This document shows positions 25,001 to 35,700 of a stretch of 64,000 nt of DNA, in pieces. Both the position numbers and the translations under genes were made by a program. The DNA comes from Ancylostoma caninum (lineage: Eukaryota; Nematoda; Chromadorea; Rhabditida; Ancylostomatidae): positions 992,001 through 1,056,000 of the forward strand of contig JBAJFG010000024.1 of the NCBI GenBank assembly GCA_037903475.1, given 5' to 3'. Every line of letters begins with the position of its first letter. Position 1 is the first letter of the stretch. The notes under the pieces were generated by a model. That model saw only the letters and a program-made list of their open reading frames with translations. It was not told the origin of the DNA and searched no databases.

Positions 25001-26056
25001 CGATTTTATTGATCGATCCGAAAAATTCGATTTTCTTTCAGCGATCGAGTAAGGACGTCAATAAATGTGCTAGGTGACGGGTTTGCTGCTGGAGTAGTTG
25101 CTCATATTTTACAGGTACGATTCCTACATAAGGCGTGGCTAGAGACGCAGAGGTGCTCTGGTTCTCTGCACTCTTGCTTTTGAAAAAGTTGGTGACATTT
25201 TTTCAGAAGCGGCTCGACGTGTCCGATGCCAGAAATGACTTCCGGACGGAAATCAAGGAGGAAATAGGTTGGTATTCGGGATCATCGATCACTGTATACG
25301 ATCACTGTCGTTAATTTACCGTAATCCGTTTTTAGAGTTGTTGAGATCTGCAGCGAATAGTCGACGGCCTTCATTTACTTGGTCAGAACATTCAAAAGAG
25401 GTGAGTTAAAAGTAGCGTTTCATATCAGACAGGGAGAGTAATGCGCATAGACTACATAACCAGGAGAGACGCAGGTTGAAAAGAGTAGCCTGCCTGAGTA
25501 AATCCCTTTACGGACTTTCAACATGGTTTTGTTCCTTTTTTTTAATCCTACGCTTGTTCGTCTGCTTGCTCCGGCACTAGAAAAACTATCGGGGACCAGT
25601 TCTCGCCATCAAAATAGTGCATATGAACTACGTTTTGAGCAGAGTATCGGATAAGATCAAATTACTTGTTTGCTCCCTTGCGCTGTATCCGCATGATCCG
25701 CACTATTTGCCGCATTCGAAGAGGTCGGGGACCAGTTTTCGTCACCAAAATAATGTGTATAGACTCCGTTTCGAGCAGAGAAATAGATAATATCTAATAA
25801 TTTGTTCTCCACATGAACTCATTATTTTCTGCCTCCAAATCGGTCGGGGACCAGTTCTCGCTGCAGTAAAAATACGCCTACGAATGTGTTTGTCTACTTT
25901 CAGGTCTATTTCAACGCCTTAGCAACCAACGCAAATTCACGCATCCAATCACGGATGCAATCCAGAAGCGGCTCTATCGTCAATTTCAACCTGCACTGGC
26001 GAAATGCCCTATTGGAACCAGGCTATTCCCCACTAAATAAGGTGCAGGACGTCTAG
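19009..26056 (+). CDS. Excitatory amino acid transporter (SLC1/EAAT, glt family)
   Basis: Sodium-coupled glutamate/aspartate or neutral amino acid transporter of the plasma membrane. Exons: 19009-19228, 21934-22022, 22649-22770, 22822-22973, 23385-23511, 23567-23653, 24168-24314, 24371-24473, 24694-24785, 24849-24980, 25042-25114, 25207-25267, 25336-25400, 25904-26056; 540 codons, all phases consistent, normal length for the family. Residues 13-73 hold TM1-TM2 ([18 protein letters not shown]), about 312-320 the HP1 tip, 348-352 the TM7 motif NMDGN, 387-397 the HP2 tip and 425-432 the TM8 motif DRVRTSIN. The substrate Arg428, Asp425 and Asn432 are kept. Odd: NMDGT is NMDGN, HP1 reads ASGGAALP, and HP2 (GSVPAGL) is one residue short. 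Six C. elegans glt genes exist; I cannot say which is the orthologue. The C-terminus ends KVQDV. Confidence 0.93.
19897..20532 (-). CDS. Candidate membrane protein nested antisense in SLC1 intron 1
   Basis: On the minus strand a possible exon at 20397-20532 (acceptor TTGCAG, donor A/GTAAGT) joins in frame to 19897-20183 (acceptor TTTCTGCAG). The product would have two or three hydrophobic segments ([43 protein letters not shown]). No start codon exon was found, and a further intron may begin near 19937. I recognise no family. It could be a real nested gene fragment, a relic, or chance. Confidence 0.22.
25588..25870 (+). repeat. Three-unit tandem repeat in the last SLC1 intron
   Basis: Units begin GGGGACCAGTTCTCG (or one-base variants) at about 25591, 25727 and 25845, followed by similar text (ATCAAAATAGTGCATATGAA and variants; TTTTGAGCAGAG / TTTCGAGCAGAG). 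Unit lengths are about 136 and 118 bp. Related single copies of GGGGACCAGTGCTCGC occur near 49195. Confidence 0.7.
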
Positions 26057-26271
26057 TCCTGCTCTCAGGACCTGTGTCAATTGACGTGTACATAGAAACA
26101 TAGTAACAAGTAAATGTCGTGAAACTGGTAAATGACGCTTATTCCTCATTGGCCAGTATGTTTGTCTGTTTCTTTGCGTCTCCACACCTGAATGGTACGT
26201 ACATTCGAAATCAATACGCACATGAACACATCGAAGAGCTTTAATTGTTATGTGTACTAGTTCATGTGCCT

Positions 26272-26277
26272 AATAAA
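26272..26277 (+). terminator. Poly(A) signal of the SLC1 gene
   Basis: AATAAA lies 216 bases after the TAG at 26054-26056, followed by a T-rich stretch. It would give a short 3' UTR typical of nematodes. Confidence 0.65.
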
Positions 26278-27809
26278 TATGTATCGTTGAATTTTTTTTT
26301 TGAATTTTCATGCTCAGTTTTAAAGTTTGATAGTTCCCTTCCTACATGAGTAAGTGGAATTTCAGCGGATTTACCGCAGTAGAGGCTAGAAGTGCTAATT
26401 CGAGATCCAAAAAACATTCCAAGAGCGACTACGACTGCAGGTCGCAGGATCCGATTTTGTGATAGTTGTCCGCTATTGCTTGTCTAGTTTAAAAAATCGA
26501 AGTTTATAAAATATGCATTTCATTTCTGTTGGAGAAGTCCTGAGCAATCTGAGAACATTGAGATGTCAAAACCGCAAGGCCAGTGAGATGCTGATTGTGG
26601 ACAACTGCCACAAGCGATTGCCAATATGTTAGTTAACCAGCGACTACCCATCTTCCGTAATTGGGCACATCCATGAGGCCGACTCCATTTTATTCAGGGC
26701 CCATGTCACTTGCAAAATAAATATCCAGTTTTTCTCGCATTCGTTGAAAAATTAAATTGCGAAAACGTATTTACATCGCCGAAGGAAACAATGCCGAGAA
26801 AATCATGAGATCATGGATATTCGAAGTCGGTATACATGTTTCCAGTGCAATTTTGGCGGAACACTGACCGGTTTTAGTGAAGAAAATAGAATTTCTGTTC
26901 TTTTCTTACCTATTTGTTTTCACATTTACCCACCTGCAACAGTAAAGAACGGCTACGCCTATTTCCGGCCAAAAAGATTGAATTGATGTTTTTCCATGTA
27001 TCGCTCGCTGTACATAATCAATCAAAGCAGCGGTTCCCAGAAAAAATATTAATTTTAGGCTCTACGTAGGATGTTATGCAGTTTTTCGATCTCTGCTCAG
27101 AGGATCACGAATAAATAGGGAGGTTAGGAAGAAAAGTGAAATAGAGGTAGGGATTTGTGGGCACATATTTTCATAGTTTTGCTGCCAAAAAAACCCCTAA
27201 GGATTATCTATCAATTTTAGAAGAAAGAATCCCGGAAGAGGTGGTATAGGTTTGATGTGCTGGTCTTTCTTGTAGTGAGTCGCACCCGAACTCCTCCATT
27301 TTTTTTCAAGCTCATTTATTGTCAAATAAATAAATAAATGAAATATTAATTAGGTAGAACTGAAAATTATAAAAGATATTAGGAAAAGCATTGGCATGAG
27401 AAAATTTATCAAATATATTTGGTAAATAGGATTTCGGGGAACATTAAATGCCGGGCCACAAAGAATGCAGAAGCGTTCAGAAGCTTAATTCACATAAATT
27501 TGGTGAGATTTCAAAATATGCACACTTATGTCCCCATTTTTCATAGGTACATAAGCTTTTCGAAGAGTGTCCGAATCAGGAAGAATGCTTTATTTATTTT
27601 TTTTATTCATTATATTCGTATTTATTTAAGCTTTGACTTGCACTGCAAAGAAATCTCTTGCAAAGCCTCTAAAATAGTGTACTACCTTTTCAAAACTCTC
27701 TCTGCTAAGAAAAGTCAAACCCAGGTTCATCGTCTCTAAAAAAAAAACTCCGAAATACCACGAATTTTCCAGCACAGTGATTCCCGTGAGTGTTGCTTGT
27801 AATTAAGTT
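26278..27809. other. No recognised gene
   Basis: A/T-rich intergenic DNA between the SLC1 gene and a mariner relic. The 106-codon plus frame at 27419-27739 has no domain I recognise. Confidence 0.4.
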
Positions 27810-28500
27810 ATCGTGGTATTTGAAAAAGTGCTAATCCGTTGGCGACAGGTCTGATGAGTACATAGGTCGGATGAGGCGGTTGTTGGTAGCCGAAGTGATT
27901 CAACTTCTGCAGCGTTTGTTCGCGAAATGTGAAGTTTGGCATTATCGTGAAGAAGGATCGGGCCTCTTCTGTAGATCACTGCTGGGCCTGCATGCGCCAG
28001 TTCGTCATGCATTTTTTCTGTTTGATGACAGTACTTATCCGCATTGATGGCTTCCAGTTGGCTCCCGGCTGGGGAACTCATAATCTAAAATTTCTGTGGT
28101 ATTCCACCATATTGTGACCATAGTCTTTCTTCTTTTGGTGCAATATCTGCTTCGAAAAAAGATTTGGGGGCTGATCTTTCTTCAACCATTGCGAGGGACC
28201 TTTGCCATTACTTTGAAGTGTCCAATTCTCGTTGCAAGATTGGATTCGATCGATGAAAGGTTCGTTCTTATTCCGCAGAAGCAGCTCCGATGAGATCTGG
28301 TAGCGCCTAAGCATCTTTTTTGGAACCAGAATTGGGCTGTGAGAAGTGAAATGACATCTAGTTCTAATACTTTCACAATATTTTCGAGGGCCTCCACAGC
28401 TTTCCGTCCAAGTTTGAACTCATGAAGCAAAATAATACGAATTTCAACCTTGAAGAACATCCTGGATAAAAGGCCGAAACCAAGCCAGGAATGAGTTTTG
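27810..28500 (-). pseudogene. Mariner transposase remnant
   Basis: Minus-strand pieces match a mariner transposase in order. An N-terminal helix-turn-helix piece (KVEIRIILLHEFKLG) lies near 28410-28465, a middle piece (WTLQSNGKGPSQWLKKDQ) near 28160-28230, and a catalytic piece (YRRGPILLHDNAKLHISR) near 27910-27985. The frame shifts several times, and the segment between the helix-turn-helix and catalytic domains is deleted. The first catalytic aspartate context reads SCNENW rather than the usual DEKW; the second (HDN) is kept. It cannot be active. Intact terminal repeats were not found. Confidence 0.8.
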
Positions 28501-28804
28501 AAGCAAATAAAAATCAAGCGACGAATAAGCGGAAGATAAGCTTCAGAATGATATACAACAATGGAAAAATTGAGTGAATAATACGTGATGTACAGTGGGT
28601 CAAAATTTGACCTTAAAAAACGCAATTTATTTGTAGCGACCCTGATGCTAAGATAAATAAGCTTACTACTACTTTTGTGGAAACTTTCCAGAATGTATGA
28701 GGCTTCTTCTCAAAATTGTGAACAATGCGCAGATTTCGATTGCTACTAGCAGCATAAAAAAGAGAGCGTACGGCATTTATAATCTTCCCTCGAAAGCATA
28801 TACA

Positions 28805-29110
28805 TGTTGGTAATCGCTTATACCTCACGACACAGAGGATGAAAACACATGAAACCTATACCGTTCGGCTCAGAATTGTGTCCTCCTGTGCAACGTCAGG
28901 GTCTTTTCCCGCTTCCAAAAAAAAACGAATTTATCGATTTTTGGCTCTCTATCCCCATCACTATATAGTAAAACTCATCTGTTTGTGTGTCTGTTGGTAA
29001 TCGCTTATATCTCACGATTCAACGGACAAAAATACATGGAACCATCTTTGCCGCGCTTCGCATAGATGACTTTGATTTTCTGCACAGTAGGGCACAATTC
29101 TGATTCACTG
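28805..29110. repeat. Duplicated dispersed-repeat block
   Basis: GTTGGTAATCGCTTATA plus CTCACGA occurs at 28806 and again at 28993, each followed by similar diverged text including ACATG(G)AACC. The pair looks like two adjacent copies of a dispersed repeat; no coding role is visible. Confidence 0.5.
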
Positions 29111-29337
29111 GGAAAGAAGTGAAAATAACCCTTACAGATGTTTTTGCGCCGGAAGAGCTCCCTTGTAACTGCTGTCTGCTTCCTTGTAATTGCTTTTCTC
29201 AGCATCCATTCATGCGAATTTTTTGCTATGGTATTCTTTAAAGGACAAAACCTTATTTTGCTTCCATAAAATTGCTCAATCTTTGGTGGAAACACTTCTA
29301 GAAACGTGCGATGATCTGTGGGGAGACTAAAAAGGTT

Positions 29338-29426
29338 CTCCTACAGCACTATCGTCGCAGAATTAAGAAAAGGACTCATAAAATATGAGTCTTCTCCTTA
29401 ATTCTGCGACGATAGTGCCGTAGGAG
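29338..29426. repeat. Hairpin with 43-nt arms, loop 3 nt
   Basis: The arms 29338-29380 and 29384-29426 are reverse complements at 39 of 43 positions, separated by AAA. The arm core is CACTATCGTCGCAGAATTAA. It overlaps the 3' end of the minus-strand frame at 29376-29753. It may be a very short foldback element, a snap-back duplication, or a small-RNA hairpin. Confidence 0.85.
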
Positions 29427-29753
29427 ACCCTGTGTTCTCCTCGATATCACAAGTTCAACTCCATTTCGATTTTTCAATTCAGCCTTTCCTGTACGAGTTG
29501 TCGCGTTTGAGACAGAGCTGGAATGCCGTTTTGGAGCGCGAATAGTGGCAGATATCAGCTGTTTCACAAGCCATTTGCTCTTCCGCAAGCTTCTTTTAGC
29601 ACTTAGAACATTCTTTTCCCCTCTTTTTTGCTTTAATTTGGCTAAATTCATTATCTTCCTTCCATTTCTTTCTCTTTTTGCAAAAAAAACACTGTTTATC
29701 CATTCATCTTTTGCGAAATTCGAATTTGACTTAATTTCCCATTTTTGGGCCAT
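29376..29753 (-). CDS. Hypothetical basic 125-codon ORF
   Basis: A single uninterrupted frame with a good start context (TCAAAATGG), rich in Lys, Arg, Ser and Asn and without a recognisable domain. Its last codons run into the hairpin at 29338-29426. Purine-rich DNA can give long frames by chance, so I list it only as a possibility. Confidence 0.18.
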   Translation of the reverse strand: MAQKWEIKSNSNFAKDEWINSVFFAKRERNGRKIMNLAKLKQKRGEKNVLSAKRSLRKSKWLVKQLISATIRAPKRHSSSVSNATTRTGKAELKNRNGVELVISRRTQGLLRHYRRRIKEKTHIL

Positions 29754-32724
29754 TTTGAGACTTCTTTCTTCTTCAGTAGATTATCTGTTTGCTGTTGCTC
29801 TTCCTCTAATAATTATTTCTTCTGGTTTCTGCAGAAAAAGACGCAAAGCAACTCAAAAAAGTGATTGCGCTAGAAAAGAAGTGACAAAAAATGGCATCAT
29901 CAACTTTTCCGATCGGCCGACACCCAAGGGCACGCACAACTCAAACCAACCTATGTCGAGGTATTGAATATGATGCCTGTGAAGAACAACGTTCTCATAG
30001 TTAAGGCGTCTTTCAGAAATTCGAAGGTGTTCAGCGCACTAAAATACCTCAGATTACGTCGAAATCTCGAGCACGAAGTTTTCCGTGGGTGCTGCTTTTA
30101 AAAAACACTATGACAGGGATGAAAAAGTGTGCGCGCATTTATAGTTTTACACCTTAATATGTAATTAGTTACTACACATTTGACATTGTATAGCGTGGTG
30201 AGATCTTTAGAAGATGGTGGCAAAGTTTCTACACTAATTTCGATCACACTTTACAGCAAAACCTGCAGGTTGCAAGAAGGAAAACTGGAAAAGGTGATAA
30301 ATAGTACGAGACAGAGGGAGCAGACAGGCAGATAAACCACCAATTCGAAGGAATTGTCAGAAGTAAAGTGAATCAGCAGCAGTGACCAGCTTTTCCTTGA
30401 AGAATTGGTCGAGACAGTGCGTAGAAAGTGGAGAGCACAGAGATGCAAAACACCGGGACGAGTAGACAATGAAAGCACAATGAGGACGCGGTCAAGCCTT
30501 TGTCCGAGTCACACTGAGAACAGGAGTAGGGCAACTGGTATAAAAACAACGAGAAGCATAGGAAATGGCTATTTCTCGCTTGTTTACAGTGTGCGTTTCT
30601 CTTCTGATCTGGCGCGAAAGTTCTACGATTTAAAATAGGTTTTTTTTTCCCTCTCACTGTGTGAAGCAGTCATGATTTATGACACTTCAATGCAGATCGT
30701 ATGGAATATGGCGAACATCGTCGAAAATCGCCTCGTGTTCATTCATATCGTTGCGGTACTTGTTCGTGAAGCTAATTACGCGGGCTTTTTCTCGCGAGTT
30801 TTTCTCGACGGCCCGCGCCACCACGCGCGGCCTTCACTGCGTGACCCGCGGTTGCTCGGCGCTTGTCGAACAAGCGATAACCGTTGTAATAGCATATCTA
30901 CATTGTGTACCGATGACAAGAACACAACGACGATGACGAAGAAAGGCAGCGCCAGACGACTGTAAACTCCTGACACCATATAAGGCCGCTGTGTTGACGT
31001 ACAATTCCGACGTTGTTTACGTTCATTTGATTCGATTCGGCACAGTGTCGCCTGTACTTGCCTCATTTTGATGTAATACGGTGCCATCTATTACTTGTGA
31101 ATGTTCAATTTTGCGATAGCTTTTAACGAAATATGATTTACAAAAACCTAAATTTTTGTTACAGATCTCCCTGACAACCTCCTTGTTTGGATTGTTTAGA
31201 ACCATTGCCATAAGAGGTAGTTTTCACTCAAAATGATTTATCCGGAAAAACTTGGACCTCTTCAAAAAGCTAACAGTTTTCCCTTCTATGTTAAAATCTT
31301 GACTAAATTAGAACTACCGCTCTTGCCAGCTTCCCTTTCATTACTTTTCTTCTTTTTTTCGGTAACAAAAATGGTTTCAGAGCGAAAATTCCAACCTAGA
31401 CTGCGAGGATAAAACTAATTTCACCTAATCCAACAAATGTTATGTGATGTTGCTCAAATATGCGTACTTTTCCCGTTTTTAGATTGCTATTTTGATGTTA
31501 ATCTGACGACTCTACTGAAACAATCAGAGATTTTGACAAGTTTTCTCTTCCTTCCCGGAATTTGAAGCATTGTACGCGAAGGAGGCGGTGCAGCTCAGCT
31601 CCTCCATTGGCCACCTCGTCAAAATAGCCAATGACAGGACTTGGTAGCACAGCCACTTCTGGGTTTTAGACTCCACTGCTGTTCCTTCTATTCACTGAGT
31701 AAAAAGTGAATAAATAAGTAGGTGGAGTAATGAACAATAAACAAAAGGCGCCATATCAAACAGAGGGCATGATCTTCAAGTGTTTTCCTTCTGTGATTGG
31801 AAATTTGACTGGTTAAAGTAAATTTGACAAGAAGAAGTAGATTTCCCATAGGCTGACAGAGCAAAAAGTTAAAACAGCCGTCGAACATCGTGGAAAAGAA
31901 ATGGTCTAAAAATGGGTAACACTCCAGAAACTCCAAAAATTCTTCTTTAAATTTGATCCTACTTGTGTAGAGAGATAGGATTTCCAGCACTATGGTGTTC
32001 AGTTTGCTTATTATCTAACCTTTTCATATTGTTTCATGTTTGTAAACACACTTGGCAGTTACATCTCATGTAACCTCTTAGTTTGTTCTTTCTTCATTCT
32101 TCTGCGTTCATGTCGCGACAATGTTGTATTTAGTCGAGGCCATAAGCGGATAAATGGCACAAATCCAGAACGCAGCGCCATACATCGGATTACGCTTGTC
32201 CAGCTTCCCTTGAAACAACACAGCACCAAGTAGTCAGTTCGTCGTGGGAGTTTCCTTAGCGCAACTGCTAAAAACATCTGATCTTACCGGTTCCTGGGAC
32301 GATTCGACAAAGTTCGCTGTAGCTTTCGGCGAGGCTTATGCCCATCTCTGTTCGGCCACTATGGATTTTTTGGCTTGTTTTGAGAGCAATCCCGCTTCTT
32401 TAGGGCTTCCATTGCCCTTTAGTCACTTTCAGAAGTGAGGGGAGCAGAAAATTCTAGAAATTACGCGAACTCTCTAGATTCTAGGCGGAATCCTGGACGA
32501 ATGATTTTCTGGAGCTTGCACTGGTCTATCTTATAACACTCATCCTTTCTTTTCGCTGCTTACCTAAGTATATTTCTTCGATATACTAGAGCACCCGTCT
32601 ATTCTGGATTTGCTGCTAAGCCACGCTATTCTCGAGAACATTCGTGAAACCTAACCCTAACTCTCGCAGTACCGTATCGGCAATCCTCGCCGCATAACTC
32701 CCAAATTTGATCCAGAATTTTCCA
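29754..32724. other. No recognised gene; GC-rich islet at 30780-30860
   Basis: No exon chain could be supported. Bases 30780-30860 are unusually rich in CG and GCGC against an A/T-rich background, like islets near 60220, 61200-61600 and 63030-63080. The plus frame at 32244-32438 has balanced codons but no domain I recognise. Confidence 0.35.
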
Positions 32725-32725
32725 G
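32719..32725 (+). promoter_or_regulatory. Probable spliced-leader acceptor for the LBP/BPI gene
   Basis: TTTTCCAG ends 25 bases upstream of the ATG at 32750, with no coding exon upstream. This is the expected place for nematode trans-splicing. Confidence 0.4.
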
Positions 32726-32749
32726 ACACCTAATACGGGCAACACATCG

Positions 32750-35700
32750 ATGATTCACAAGCTGTTAGCAATCTTACTGGTAAGTTTGTTGGGTTAAGGA
32801 TATCCATAATCGAAACTGTATAATTTTTCCAGGTCCATCTGGTGCTGGTCGCTCGATCACAGCCTCAGCTCAATCCTATCAATGATCTATTGATCGGTGA
32901 TACGAATCTGGTGAGATTTGCCCCATAGTTTACCCTGTTCCATAGCATTGTTGCTTACAAAGGCTTATATTATTGTTTCCCCGCAGAAATGTGGATCACA
33001 CTAGGCCGCTACTAGCGCCAGGATTGATGTCCAGAATTTTCGTATTTTGAGCATTTAAATGTGGAAAGTTCACTTTTTGGTAGTTTTCTTCAGCCATATC
33101 TGCTAGCCAGTTCTTTTCTAGACTTTCGACACATCACTCTTTCTTATAAACCTTATTAAGACCCCACTGTTCTTAGCCTTTTAAATTAAGTGTTCTTTGT
33201 GCTCTTAATGACATTCGCATCGCCTTATCTCACTTTTCCTGATGGCACACAAAGAAATAAAGTGTCAGCGGTCGCAGCTGTCACGGAACCTGTTCCGTTG
33301 ATGCGTTAAAAAGTTCTTAGCGTCGTAAAGTCATTTAGTAGCAACCGCCACTGAATTGACCTTCTAAATGTCCGCAAAAATACGCAATTTCTAGTGTTCC
33401 ACCAGTAAACACCAACCAGTTGTTTATTTGAGGTTGGCCCAGGCGTACTAGTACGAGTCACCCCGTCGGGAACCGCTTATGTGGCCACCATGGTGGCCAG
33501 GGCGTTGACGCCCGAGATCGCCACCGCCAGGATGCCATTTGAACCGAAGCCAGCTGTGGTGAGCTTTTCTTTCTGGGGCTGTAGGTACTTTCAACAATAG
33601 ATACTATAGAAACCGCTCACAAGGGCACTATAGAAAAATCAATATTTTCGTTTCTTCTTGTATATTTCATACATAAGCTAAAACTTATGTGAGTTACAAC
33701 AAAAAAAAACAGCCAAAACACTGTAGGACAAGAAAAACAAGACAATTTAATGTAGGGAGGATAAAATGGGTAATTACATATTTAAAAAAAGACTGTGACA
33801 TTACAAAATTAACGTAGTAAAACCAAACTAAGTAGATGTACCAGGAAATAATTAAGGCATCATGGGATGAGATGACGATTGAGTAATCTTCTAAATGCGT
33901 TGTAGGGTGATTTTTGCGAAATTCGTTAAATTTAGAGATTGTTTAGGATTTTTCTGCTTAGTAGTGTTCGAAGACCTTTTAGGATAATATGATTTGCTTC
34001 GTGAAGATCAAAATGCTTTGTGAAGGTTAATAAATTCACCGTAGCTTGTAAATAAATAAAATTATACAGTTTGTAGCTCAGAGAATGCGTACGCGACTCT
34101 CTGCAATTACGGCTATGGCATAGTGTCGGCCGCAATTGCAGACAGATTTACAGACGCACTCTCTGAGCATAGCCATTTTATTCGCCTCTTGATTTATTTA
34201 TTCCTCTACTCAATTAGCACTCACGACAGCCCACCAAATTTTTGTCGCTTGGGCGCAAGCCTGTGACTGGTATCCCACGCCCCTTAGTGTGATTGGGTGG
34301 ATCATATTTTATAGTTTCAAGTCACAAAATTACGAAATAACAATAATGGTTACGATCCCTATATTCGGATATTTGGTTTGATGTTTCAGCTGGCCTCACT
34401 GCCCACGGTGTCACTCTCGTCCATGCAACTCCGCCTCTTCCAAATTCCAGAGACATTCGATGTGATTCCTGTATCACCGAACCTGATCTCTGTCAGCCTA
34501 CAAAATATGAATCTCAGGTATGAGAGTACCGGTTGAAGTGGACGAGTTTTTCGGTTGGGAGTCGTATCGAAACAGGAAAACAAGGTCAAGCGGGCGGAGC
34601 TTGGCAGGATCTTGATAATAGTTTGTCGATAGAGGAGGAAGCTTGTAAGCAATGCGTAAATATTATAGGTGTTAAAATTTGTGTTATTTAACACTCTTCA
34701 CTTCTATTATGGGTCATAGGACGAGAGAATGGTGGATACAATTGTTAGGTTCTAAAAACTCCTGTTACTCCTGAAAGGTACCAAAATATACGAAATTTTG
34801 AGTGTTTGCCGAATGAAGGAGATATGAAACATCTTAGTCCCTCTCACATTTTTTCTACGTCCCCCAGAGTTGTCAGAGTCATAAAGGAGTGAACTTCTAT
34901 GCAAAATTATCGGTTTCGAGTCGCCACCTAGAGAGGACAGAGCAGCAGTGCTCTGTGATTGGCTGGCTGCGTGAATTGATCAGTCCCAGAGCTTGGCCGC
35001 TCAACGCCCTCCCCCGAACGTCACGCTCCGCACAATAAATTAGCTCTTAGACGAATTCTCGAAATGTGGGAGTAGAAAAACTCGACCATATTAGAATTTT
35101 TAGAAATGGTTGGGTGAAAACGTGGGCAAAATATCATTATAGGCAACGCCCGACAACACCCAGCTGGTTTGGCGCCTCGCGTAGGTTGTGCGGCGCGGCA
35201 GGCCAGAGGGGCGGCATTCTTTGATGGAAGAGTGATAGACATACACTGTATACTTGTATCGGGATGAACTAAATTATGCTAGAGTACTCTGAGAAGGATG
35301 ATGGCGCATAGAGCACATTATCACCCACGAATTTTCATACATTTACGTACGATTTTTTTTTTGCACTGGTAGAACGATATTTCTATACACTGCACTGTTT
35401 ATACTTACCGTAACCATAATTACGCCGTAAAGATTCTCCGGAACAGTTTTCCGCTTTATATCAGAAATATTAAAGGACAAATGATGGAAATAGTGCAGGT
35501 TGACACAAAGGCAAGTGATTTCAGCGTCAGCGCCGTTGGATCCGGTCATGTTGATGACTTCCCGGTCAACGGATTGGTAGAGATTCACACCAATCAATTC
35601 CAGCTGGATGTTAACATTGAAATCAAGAGGAACAGCCGTGGAAATCCGAGCCTCAAGGTGAAATTTGAAATTATTGATTGATTTATTGGTCCGCTGCTGC

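Noticed and set aside
32987..33004. A short third exon giving a 41-residue secreted peptide ending KCGSH
   Set aside because: The first two exons join in frame to 33433-33558, which restores the BPI N-terminal pattern; the short exon would stop at once. An alternative transcript is possible but unsupported.
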